In this document: one piece after another, positions 23,250 to 37,956 of the stretch
How the letters are laid out: the number at the start of each line of letters is the position of its first letter
Position numbering within the stretch: the stretch's first letter is position 1
From: Pohlia nutans
Lineage: Eukaryota > Streptophyta > Bryopsida > Bryales > Mniaceae
Direction: 5' to 3'
NCBI GenBank assembly: GCA_022496805.1
Contig: CM040085.1
Span: forward strand, 45,971,811 to 46,035,810
Length of the DNA stretch: 64,000 nucleotides
Translations under genes and position numbers: made by a program
The notes under the pieces: model-generated
What the model was told of the DNA's origin: nothing
Seen by the model: only the letters and a program-made list of their open reading frames with translations
The model's database searches: none

Positions 23250-24288
23250 TTAACCCCTAAAGAACCAAGTGTCCTAACTAGGACGTTTAGAGAACTGGGT
23301 AGGTTCCGGTGAGCACATTTTAAATCGAATTTTGAAAGAAATTTAATAGTGAATTCTTCAATGTGCCACGAAAATGGGGATTCTTTTTTTTTTGAATTCC
23401 GACACCGTATGTGGAAGATATGAGGGGAAATGTGTTTTTTGTATTTTGGAGAAAGGACAGCGGGGCAGTAGAGAAATAGTTGAATTTTAGAGGGGCAACA
23501 AGATGGGCGGCGTGTGGAAAATGGGGTGGACTATGGGGGGCAGAAGACCACCCCATTTTCCAAGCTCATTAAAATAAAATAAAAATAAAATTTTAAAAAT
23601 TTTAAAAATTAATTTGTTCAAAATAAAAATTATTACTTTAAACTGAAAATTATTATTTTAATTTTTAAAATATTATTTTCAACTAAAAGTTCAATTTTAA
23701 TAATTAAAAATATTATTTACATAATTGAAAATTAAAATCATTTAAAAAAATAAAGAATAAGAATCGTCCAATGAAGGACTGCCACATGGCAGTACACCTT
23801 GAGAATTAGTAGGGTCATGAACATTGGAATGGGTTTGCACTTCAATTCCCTTCCTCCACCCTTTATTTCCCCCCTAACCCCCAAAATTCTTAGAAAATGT
23901 GCTACATGTCTTCTAAAACTTGGAGATTTTTTTTTTTTTCAAATTTTTTTTCATAACTAAGTAACATCATATAGAATGTGAAAGTAAAGTGCGGCAGGTT
24001 TTGGTAGTGAGGTTTTTTTGATGTAGCCATGGTCAAACGCATCTGAAATTTTCGGGCAATCCATGTGTTTTTTTGGGGTGTTTTTTTTTCATCAAACGCA
24101 ATTATCTTGCAATCCATGTGGTCAAAATCAACGAAATTTGTTGTGTATGTTTTTCAAGTAGTTTAGGACAAGATCTTACAGTTAGAAGGTAAAAAATAAC
24201 ATTTTTTTGGATTTTTTGCATAGGGGAGTAAAAATGGCAGCATTGGAGTGTTTTTGGAGGAAAAACATTTCGGTCCTTTAGGGGTTAA
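23250..24288. mobile_element. nested TTAA-flanked element, family C
   Basis: Ends are TTAA-CCCCTAAAGAACC and GGTCCTTTAGGGG-TTAA. It interrupts family B after 'gacataaacaaattttgtaatc'. The left ~110 bp also match the element starting at 40601. It is about 1.04 kb, and the ORFs in it are short and unrecognised. Confidence 0.85.
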
Positions 24289-24962
24289 AAAAAATCACTA
24301 TCTTATTTTGAAGATCTATACCATACGAATGGTAGTCAACTAGCACAAGTACCAAGAGAACTTTGGATGAATGACAAATATCACTCTATGTAGTGAAGAG
24401 ATTGCTCAGAAATCATCCAATGTTCATAAGTGGACACTAGCGCGTCAAAAGGTTAATTGCACATAATGATTGCAAAGTCTATGTATGGTGACTTGTGAGT
24501 GGCTTATTTACTATTTTTAGAGTCTAATCAAGTGATGTTGGGGAACTATATGGTGAGATATTAATTTTTGAATGACTTTCAGAGTACAATTTAGAGTTAC
24601 TGGTGGAGATGCTCTAAGGATGGGTGTGTTGTGATCTTGCTATTGTATAGTGTGTTGTGGACTTATAAATTGGTATTTATTGAATTTCAAAGCATTTTCT
24701 ATTCAAATAATTAGGAAAATGAGCTTGTGGCGGTACTTTTGACCCAATAAAGATGGCCCTATAACCGTGAAATCAAGTTTTACATTCGCACTTATTTTTG
24801 TACCATAAAAATTAAATAAAAATCTAACTTTAAAGTAGAAGTGCATAACCAACAATGCACCCAAAACCATGGTATAGACTGCTCCTTACTGGTTAACAAC
24901 CAAACTGCACGTAGGCTAGAAAGCTTCAATTATTGATTATGGGTGCTTATACCCTACATTTA

Positions 24963-25237
24963 TACTCCCTCTGTTTCAAAATAAAACCGTGGTTTCTATT
25001 TCAGTGCGGGATTAAGAACAGTGACCGGCTTTTAACCACAATACGCTTTTTAACCACATAACGCGCTTTTCAAGCACATTTAAGATAATCGGTGCTTTTC
25101 AAGCGTTTTTTAAATAACACGCTTTTCAAATAACGTGCGCTTTTCAAATAACGAGTTGCCGAATAACGAAACCATGGTTTTATTCTGGCACGGAGTTTAT
25201 GTAGAAACCATGGTTTTATTGTGAAACAGAGGGAGTA
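24963..25237. mobile_element. Stowaway-like (Tc1/mariner) MITE
   Basis: Inverted ends 'CTCCCTCTGTTTCAAAATAA' (24965) and the mirror 'ATTGTGAAACAGAGGGAG' (to 25235) are flanked by TA. This is the classic plant Tc1/mariner terminus with a TA target duplication. The next inner block, containing 'aaaccatggtttta', is also inverted. It is 275 bp and non-coding. Confidence 0.9.
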
Positions 25238-25879
25238 CAATGCATTGTGGTGTGAAGCAAACTCCAACTGTATGAAGTTAGATCTCACATGGAACCCTTT
25301 GTTCACATATTTTGCTACATTTGGTACACTGATTACTGCCATTACTATGAAACACAGAATTAGTGAGACTTTACACCAATCCTCACACTAATTTCAGTAC
25401 ATACATCTCAAATGTACATTGTTACATTATTGTAAGAATTCTCAAATACTCTCAATTACTATGACTCACACTTTTGTTCGAATACCACAATTACTGTGAG
25501 AATACTGAATTACTGTGACTCACAGTAATGGCAATAACCAGTGTAGCAACTCTAGAACTATTCATCAGAAACAAGGCAGACAATTAAAAAATTTGAAAAC
25601 AAAAAAACAAAAAAGAACTGGAAGAAATGATTCATTATTGCAAAAAACTATCCGTTCATACAAGAAAACTGAATTGGCCATCACTCCATAAAGAGTTTGG
25701 AGTAACTACATGATATACTCCGTAGGTCATAAGAAGCCAAGTATACATATGTCACGATGCGAGGATACTGAATATTTACAATTATTTGGGGAGGAAGAGA
25801 AAACCCTAAAACCATTTGCAGTTAAAAAGCATTCTTATTCTACTATACGTGAGAGTCGAAGGTGCTGTCAAAAAGGGTT
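25238..25879. other. 3' flank of the AIG1-like gene
   Basis: No separate gene is recognised. An inverted pattern of 'actgtgactcacagtaatgg' and 'attactatgaaacacagaattagtgag' around 25330-25550 suggests another small hairpin element. Its ends are unclear. Confidence 0.4.
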
Positions 25880-28800
25880 TTACAAAATCACGCAGTTTCT
25901 GCTGCTCAGCTGCTCCTGGATCTTCCTACTGAGCTCCTCTCTCTCCCGGTTCGACTGCTGGAGCTCCTCACGAAGAGCTCGAAGCTCCGCATCAGATCGA
26001 GACTTGTCTGCGCGTGCGCGCGCCTCCGCAGCCTCACGAGCACTTTGCTCCATCGCCAACCGTTCCTCTAATCTTTCAGCATTCAATCTGATCTTATCCT
26101 CGACCTGCATACGATGCCCATACTTTAAAAAAATATGTACAAAAAAACAGAAAAGAAAAAACCACAGTTTTGATATTTAAATCCCACAGTTTAAATCAGA
26201 AAAAAGCAGTAAGAAAAGTACAGCCAGGTACATTGATTCTGGTACAGTCGGGTACAGTCGGCCGCATTGATTCTGAAGATTGAAAATATGGGAAGAAAAA
26301 ATTCCTACCAGTAAGGTAACTATATCTAAAAGCGACCATTTCCTTAAAGCGTCCATAGCTCAATCTTCCATAATAAGTATTCTGACACCCTATTGTTGAT
26401 GAGAATGTGCACAATCAGAGTAGGAATGTCCCTTTCAATTTGTAGGTCCATGGGTGCCATATCGAGCACATTACAATTTAGGGAAGGGACTCTGTTTTTA
26501 TGAGGGAGTCAAAAAATTTGTAAGCAACTTGTACCCGACTGTACAAAAAGCATTATCGTACACTACCAATCACCGTACACTACCAATCACCGTGCACTTC
26601 AATGCAAATAAAACAATCAACAAGGTGCACGGTACTGTGCCAAAGGTGCACGGTGATTGGCGTGTCTACAATAACCCCAGAAGAACCAAGAAGCCCATTT
26701 TTTTTCTTAGCGTTTTTGAGTAGGTCCTATGTGGACTGTGCATGTTGTAAAAAGTTGGCTCTGAAAAAGGCCAACATTTTTCAACACCACTTGCAAGCAA
26801 GAGCACAAAGAACGCACCATTTCTCTGAGCTGTTTGAATTGCTTTGCATATGTGTTTTCCAAATCCCGCTTGATCTCCTGCAAGTCTCGGCCGGATGCAG
26901 CCCGAGCAGCCAACTTGCTCTTCTCCTGCTCTGACTTGAATGCAATATCCTGGAGCAGAATCATGGTGACATTTTAGTACAAAATATCATCTTCTTGTTC
27001 ATTTCTCACCTCTTTCATTGCACCAAGAATTAGAACTCGATACCAGATGATTGATCCAACAAGTCGAGATGTCTGCATTCTATACAAATAACCCCTAATA
27101 AAGGACCAAGAAGCCTGAATTGAGTACATCTTATCCAGACTTCCTTTTGGTTCAGTTTATTTGATTTTTTGACCAACACATGCAATGTTCTTCACCAATT
27201 CCACTGACAAAAAATTTAGTTCCATTTGAATTATATTTTTCACAATATGATCGATTGTAAAACCATGAATCCTTAGTCCTATAGGACAAGCATTATCGGC
27301 TGGAGTGATATATCAAGGTCACATGATGCCCCAGAAAAGAGAAGACGTGCAGAGGAAATAGAAGTACCAAATCAAAATTCTGAAATATAGACAACTACTG
27401 TAAGGGAGGGAAAAAAACCTGTGCTTCCTTGAAGAGCTCATTAGCATATGGACTACCGCCATTCTTCACAAGCATATCATCAATCACACGAAGCAGGTCG
27501 TTTGTTTGCTTGGTCTGCTTCGCTTTGTTTTTCGTTTTGTTGTCAAACAAAGCCTTTCGGTCATCGCACTTCTTTAAGAATTCCTGCCACCCCAAATCTT
27601 GGTTTCAGTCACCATACATACTCTCCAACATGTAGCAGAAGAGCATTATCGATCTATCAAAATCCAAGCAATAAAGGTAATGAAATATTATTTTTGGAGG
27701 GTGTCAATTTTTTTACCCTGAGATAAGTAGGAGCTCCCTGCTCAAGAAAATCTTCAAGAGTTTCATCATCTTCCAAGTCGTCACCCCCTGTGAACACCAC
27801 CACCATGTAATTCACAACCTTCTCCCCAAAAATGGTCTGCAAGCTCTCCACAGCAGCGATTTCCTCGTCTGTGAAGCGGTTGCGCACCGACAACACCAGC
27901 AGTAAAGCATGCACTCCATCCTTGGCCAGATCCAGACACTTCATGATCTCTTTGCCGATGTACTCCGGCGGTAGATTCGGATCGAACAAGCCTGCCATAG
28001 AACAACCAACTCCACCATCAGATGATTGCAACATCACCTATTTAAGACCAAGGATTCATGATTTTAAAATGACAAATTCGATCGATCATATTGTGAAAAA
28101 TATAATTCAGATGAGACCAAATTTCACATCACCAGAATCAGTGAAGAATATTGCATGTGTTGATAAAAAGAAAAACGAACAAAAAGAACTTCACATAAGA
28201 CCAAAACTAAGACCAAAACATAAGACCAAAACTACCAAGAAAAACATGAGGCCTAATTTGGATTTCTAGGTCCTTTAGGGGTTAAAAGAGATCTTCCATT
28301 CCGATTCATAGTAAATCTGATGTACTCCCTCCGTCCCATAAATAGATGATGTTTTTGAGAAAAACAACTGTCCCAAATTACTTGATGCAATCATTTATTC
28401 AATTTGAAATTGTTGTTTTACAGATTCTAACAAAGCAAAATCACAAGACAAGCGCACAAGAAAGCGCACAAGACGTGTTTTTTTCGTCTGTGAAGCTTGT
28501 CTTTGCTCATGTGTGATCAAAAACCAACATATGAGCTGGCTAAAATCAATGCTAGGATATTAGAGAACACACTGCAACGAACATCACCATGTTGCCACAT
28601 GCCACACATACCATGTGCAATATGATACTGCTTCGACAGACAGCAGTAATTTTTTCATTTTTCTCAAAAGCATCATCTATTATGGGCCGGAGGGAGTAAT
28701 TGACGAGACTCTTCGAAAACCCTAATCGCAAGGTGTTCTGTAAAACTGACGTAGCGAAACCAATTGCAGAAGAAATCAGTCGACTGACATGAGGCAGAGG

Positions 28801-29181
28801 CGTAGAATCAACAAAACCGAATATCAAAAGCACCAAACCCTAGCAAGGTTAACGAACGATTGCGTGTGGATTATTACGGAGAAGGAGAAGAAGGAAGGAG
28901 AAGAGCAGACCGGGAGTGTCGATGACCCGGAGATGGTGGCCATCAGGCAAAGTGGTTTCCTGGAGCTCGCAAGTGGAAGTGACAGCCGACGACGACGCGC
29001 GCGACTTGAAAACCTTGCTGCCCAGAAGCGAATTCCCGGTGGCGCTCTTGCCGTTCCCTGTTCTTCCCACGAGCACCAAAGTAGTGGGCGTCTGCTTCAT
29101 CGTCATCGTGGTCTCCGCCGGGGCGTCCCAGTTCGTCTCCTCCTCCACCAACTCAAACTCTTCGAAATCCGATCCCCCCAT
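25880..29181 (-). CDS. AIG1/IAN-type GTPase (GIMAP family)
   Basis: Five exons on the minus strand: 29181-28911, 27991-27717, 27583-27419, 26949-26818 and 26104-25880. Phases agree, giving 355 aa, the usual size. Residues 39-46 are the P-loop 'GRTGNGKS', followed by G3 'DTPG' split by intron 1. Then come the family's conserved box ('DLAKDGVHALLLV') and G4-like 'VFTGGDDLEDDETLEDFL'. Exons 4-5 encode a charged coiled coil. The protein ends 'CVIL', a CaaX-like motif with terminal Leu, suggesting geranylgeranylation and membrane attachment; plant AIG1/IAN proteins often end this way. Family members bind GTP, oligomerise on membranes and were first found as pathogen-induced genes. The start ATG at 29181 gives 'MGGSDFEEF', like other plant members; an upstream in-frame ATG at 29211 would add ten residues. 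The intron 1 donor context (CCCG/GTCTGC) is weak but required for phase. Confidence 0.94.
27088..27285 (-). mobile_element. TTAA-type MITE (family D) in intron 3 of the AIG1 gene
   Basis: The left end reads ATAA-CCCCTAATAAAGGACC. The right part ('cacaatatgatcgattgtaaaaccatgaatcctta') is the reverse complement of the left part of the copy at 28042-28285. The two intronic copies are in opposite orientations. Confidence 0.65.
28042..28285 (+). mobile_element. TTAA-type MITE (family D) in intron 1 of the AIG1 gene
   Basis: It starts TTAA-GACCAAGGATTCATG and ends GGTCCTTTAGGGG-TTAA. It is related to 27088-27285 (inverted) and to the ends of 47383-48044. The size is ~240 bp, and it is non-coding. 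Confidence 0.75.
28323..28698. mobile_element. Stowaway-like (Tc1/mariner) MITE in intron 1 of the AIG1 gene
   Basis: The ends 'CTCCCTCCGTCCCATAAATA' and the mirror 'TATTATGGGCCGGAGGGAG' are flanked by TA on both sides. The inner 'gatgatg' and 'catcatc' blocks are inverted too. It is 376 bp. Confidence 0.88.
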
Positions 29182-29417
29182 CGCGCCTTCGTAATCTCCG
29201 CCCACACACATCCAATTCTACAAACTCTACAGCAAAAGCAAGACGAGGGTATGAATACTAATTGGAATGAAACCCCAGTCTAAATTTATCAAATCAGCCA
29301 AAACTGGCACTAAACTGGCCAAAATTAGCTCCACCGCCCTGGCTCCAATTGAGGGCAAACGCAAAAGCTTCAAGAGCGGTTACTCGAGTTGGGTTTTGAG
29401 CCCGGTTTTGAGTCCTC

Positions 29418-29681
29418 ATGAGTCAGTCGGCGATGGCGTTGAAGCGGCATCCCACTCAATTCGAGGCATCATCGTCGTCGTCATCATCGTCCCGGACCGA
29501 TTGCGCAACGTCTGGGATTGTTCTGGCCGGGGATGCGCGCATGATCGTCATGAAAAGCCGCTTGATGACTACAGTAGTAACAGGGACGCGCCAAGGTCGG
29601 TGCATCCGAGGAGATTACCGGGGAAGCCTGTTGCCACGACCGACACCTTCCAGTCACGAAGTTGACCGTGCGTGTCAGAAG
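29418..29681 (+). CDS. hypothetical small frame, possible orphan first exon
   Basis: A GC-rich frame opens at ATG 29418, divergent from the AIG1-like gene. It encodes a Ser-rich N-terminus and then 'GIVLAGDARMIVMKSRL' and an Arg-rich part. A donor-like 'cagaag/gtgaga' falls near 29676-29682, where the frame could splice, but no matching downstream exon is visible before the TTAA element at 29767. It may be a real first exon cut off by transposon insertion, a leader, or chance coding in a GC-rich bidirectional promoter. No family recognised. Confidence 0.25.
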
Positions 29682-29766
29682 GTGAGAATTAGCCGCCGAA
29701 GAACCGGTCACCAGTGATTATTTTTGAGTCAATTCAATTGCAAAAAAGAGGTACAACATAACATTG

Positions 29767-30293
29767 TTAACCCTTTAACGTCCCGATTCAACATTGTTTT
29801 CAAAGATTTGTTATAAAATGTTTGATGAAAAACAAAAATGGATTTGATGTAGAAAGAAAAGTTGTAAATGTCAATGTGAAGATCACATTTGTATAGTTGG
29901 ATTCATCCTATTTTTTATTAATATTTTTTTATTAATTTTGCAAGGTTTTCTCTTGAAATTCAATTAAAAACCCAAAATTAACACAAATTCTTTTTTAAAA
30001 TATTGTAATTAAATTGGAATAACATGCACTACAAGAAGGTATGGTTTCCATTATTTGATTCTACTTATTTTGGAAAATTGTATTTAAGGTCTCACTTTTT
30101 TGAACTAAGAATGAAATTTGACATAAACCAATTGTGTTTTTTTTCAAAAAGTCACAATATTTCATTTTGAAGATCCATACTGTACAAATGATAGTCAATT
30201 AGCACAAGAACCAAAAGAAATTTGGATGGATGAAAAATTGTACAGGTTGTAGTATTGAAAAAGGTTGCAATCTGTTCGTTGTTAAAGGGTTAA
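29767..30293 (+). mobile_element. TTAA-flanked element family B, copy 2 (uninterrupted)
   Basis: Ends are TTAA-CCCTTTAACG and CGTTGTTAAAGGG-TTAA, with 527 bp including both TTAA. It serves as the uninterrupted reference for the nested copy at 22556-24456. Confidence 0.85.
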
Positions 30294-30334
30294 GCCCTAA
30301 TAAATTTGCTCTTGGATGCTCTTTTTTTCACATT

Positions 30335-30866
30335 TTAACCTCTAAACACTCAAATGACCATTTTCTAGTCGTTGCCCGGAATTTTTAAAATATGTTTTTA
30401 AAAAAATAAAAATCATTTTAAAATACTACATCAAGTCTACTTTCCAACACAATTTGAATTATGTCAATCTGAGCTAAATCCAAATAGGAGAATTTTTCAA
30501 AGTAGATCACGTCAACATTGTCTTAGTGTTCTAAAATTTGCTATTTGGGGAAAGTAATGATGTTCCGTCCATCATTTCTTTTGCTTTTTTGAAATTAACA
30601 ATAAATAAACCTACTTTAACCAATCACTCTAAATTTTAAACTCTAAAAGTGAAAATTATAATTTATATAAAATTTCAAAGGTTAATGCTTTTAAATTCAT
30701 TAAAAATTTATCTAAAGTTATTTTTGGAAGTTTGACCGCACGGATAATTTGTAGAGATGATGCCCTACATTTTGTCTATTGAACCACACTTCATCAAACA
30801 TTTGAAAGGCACATATTATAACACATCTGTGTTTTCTCCAATACCCCTCAGGCTTTTAGGGGTTAA
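30335..30866 (+). mobile_element. TTAA-flanked element family E, copy 2
   Basis: Ends are TTAA-CCTCTAAACACTC and GGCTTTTAGGGG-TTAA. The body matches about 520-700 in the same orientation and 44987-45376 inverted. Confidence 0.8.
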
Positions 30867-32394
30867 GTTTGTCTTACTTGCTTGACTCCTATTAAATTCC
30901 CTTATAGAATGGTAAGTGTCATCTTTCACTCTAGTTCCAAGGAAAGTTATTGTATCAGTAAAAATCAAACCAAGCAATAGGGGGTGTATAACCCTATTGT
31001 TACCGAAAACTACATAAAATGTAGACTGGCTAATTGATACAAAGTAATTTTGAAGGAAAAAAAGAAGGAATAATAGCCAAAATTCCTACATGGAGTCAAG
31101 ATGTGTAGCCTCCTTAAACATAGGTATCACCTAGGTATTGTCTAAGTATCACCTAGGTAGCACGTGTATTACCCTGATATTATCTATTGAAATGAGCATC
31201 CAAGGAGCCTGGATTGAGTGCTTTTCAAGCCATCATGATGGAGAAGTAACGTAGGCAACCTATTTCCGATCAGGCCCCCATTTGCGCAGTATAGGGTGAC
31301 ATATTTCCGTGCATAGACTTGCATTATTTTTGAATTCATCCACAAACGCTGACAGAAACATGTTTTTTCTTAATATGGAAGGATAGGCGCCTAGAATGGA
31401 AACTTGTGACCAAGTTAGTATGATATCATGTGTTCTCGAAATCTAGTTTTACAGTTCTTGGAAATAGGTCAGTCTATATTGCGAGAACGGGTTGGAGAGA
31501 ATCTTCACTTTGAAAATTCGTAGTAAATTTGATATTGCCCCAAAATTTGTTCAAAAATATGTTACCTTCTTCAAATCTATTTCTCTACACTGCAAAATTA
31601 TTTTCCTATTTGTTACTCCACCGGAAGTATGCTGAATTGCTTAAGGTGATCGGAAATAGGTTGCCTACGTTAGCAACAATGGTAAAATCACTGCCGGTCA
31701 CTCTTTCAAGCTGCACTAAGTTAGAGACTCGGATTCCTTTTCCTGTTTGACCACGTTTACCAAGAGCATCCAAGACACAGTGCTACTTGTGTGATTTCTG
31801 ACACATTTCTTTTGATTGGTTGATCAGAGCCCCGGAACGAGGAACCCTGTTTCGCTTTACGGTACACGTAGGTTTAAAGATGCTAAAGCAATGTCATTCC
31901 ATCGTTTTTGGGTGTCATCATAAACTCGATCTCAGTCCATGATTTGAGACACAAGATAATCACGGAAGCCATTCACGCCAGGCTCGTTCAAAAACTGACG
32001 AAGATTGAAAATACTGTATATTGGTATTCCAGTTGGATAATGTCATTTACAGTATAAAGTAGAGATTCCTGTGTCTTCCACAGCTTCTAGGACTGAGAGA
32101 AAAAGGTATCTAAATGAGCATTAACATAGTTTATTTGAAATGCCCTACTGGGACTCTAGGCCGGAAACTAATTGTGAGGATAGCCAATCCCTGAAACCCT
32201 GGAAAACGTAAAATCTGGACATGAAAAACTCACAGAATTCAATGTCTCTGGAGCTTATTCGTACCTATGACGTTGTCACACTTGCTTCTTCGTCGCATCT
32301 CAGTTGTAAGAAACTGAGTTTGGTCTGTTCGGCTGGCCTCAAGACATCAGCTCGGAACTCCTGAACACATTTCAACTCCTGCATGCGACAGTAG
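30867..32394. other. intergenic and 3' flank of the GH9 gene
   Basis: No gene is recognised. A short 'tatcacctaggtat' repeat near 31125-31165 resembles the minisatellite at 4560-5290. The part just before 32395 is likely the 3' untranslated region of the minus-strand gene. Confidence 0.45.
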
Positions 32395-37640
<5,246 letters not shown>

Positions 37641-37654
37641 CGATCACACGAGAC

Positions 37655-37792
37655 GTTAAAAGCAGGCCATTCTTTTTCTGCCTATTTCATGTTCATCTTC
37701 GGTTGCAGAATCTACAACCATAGAAGAACCAGCAGAGGATGTCGTTTATGCTTATTGATGTGTCGATTAAGTAGAATGGCCTGCTTTTAGCG
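37655..37792. mobile_element. small hairpin MITE with 17-bp inverted ends
   Basis: 'TAAAAGCAGGCCATTCT' is repeated as its exact reverse complement 'AGAATGGCCTGCTTTTA' about 120 bp later. The space between has no coding potential. The superfamily is not clear. Confidence 0.65.
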
Positions 37793-37812
37793 CTTGACAG
37801 CGCGCATATATA

Positions 37813-37953
37813 CACTAGTAGAAATTTGGTCTTTTGCAACCGGTCACAATCAACTCTCGTTGTTCAAAAACAACTTGTTTTTGCAAAAACACGTTGTTTT
37901 GTACGAGTTATTCCGAATGAGAGTAGTTGTAAAAGACGAAATTTCTACTAGTG
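37813..37953. mobile_element. CACTA-type MITE with 3-bp target duplication
   Basis: The left end 'CACTAGTAGAAATTTGGTCT' and the right end 'GACGAAATTTCTACTAGTG' are inverted. They are flanked by ATA (37810-37812) and ATA (37954-37956). CACTA ends and a 3-bp duplication are diagnostic of the CACTA/EnSpm superfamily. At 141 bp it is a non-autonomous miniature, and most of it folds on itself. Confidence 0.9.
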
Positions 37954-37956
37954 ATA

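Larger units (their letters stand above)
22556..24456 (+). mobile_element. TTAA-flanked element family B, copy 1, carrying two nested elements
   Basis: It starts TTAA-CCTTTGAGGTCC and ends GCGTCAAAAGG-TTAA. Its three pieces (22556-22740, 23054-23249 and 24289-24456) line up in order with the uninterrupted copy at 29767-30293. Shared blocks include 'gttgtaaatgtcaatgtg', 'ttgacataaac' and 'gtagtcaa.tagcacaag'. This makes the nesting direct. Confidence 0.85.
20815..24614. mobile_element. PIF/Harbinger-like MITE split by a cluster of TTAA elements
   Basis: The left end 'GAGCATCTCCACTAG' (20815) is mirrored by 'CTGGTGGAGATGCTC' ending at 24614. The inner blocks 'cactctgg' and 'cagagtac' are also loosely inverted. 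Removing the TTAA elements between 20947 and 24456 leaves about 300 bp, a normal MITE size. GAGCATCTCC ends are typical of plant Harbinger MITEs. The flanking triplets (GAA and TAA) are not identical, so the assignment is moderate. Confidence 0.5.

Noticed and set aside
26454..26723. Frame in intron 4 of the AIG1 gene as an extra exon
   Set aside because: It is on the opposite strand, built from 'gtacactaccaatcacc' repeats, and the five AIG1 exons already join in phase.
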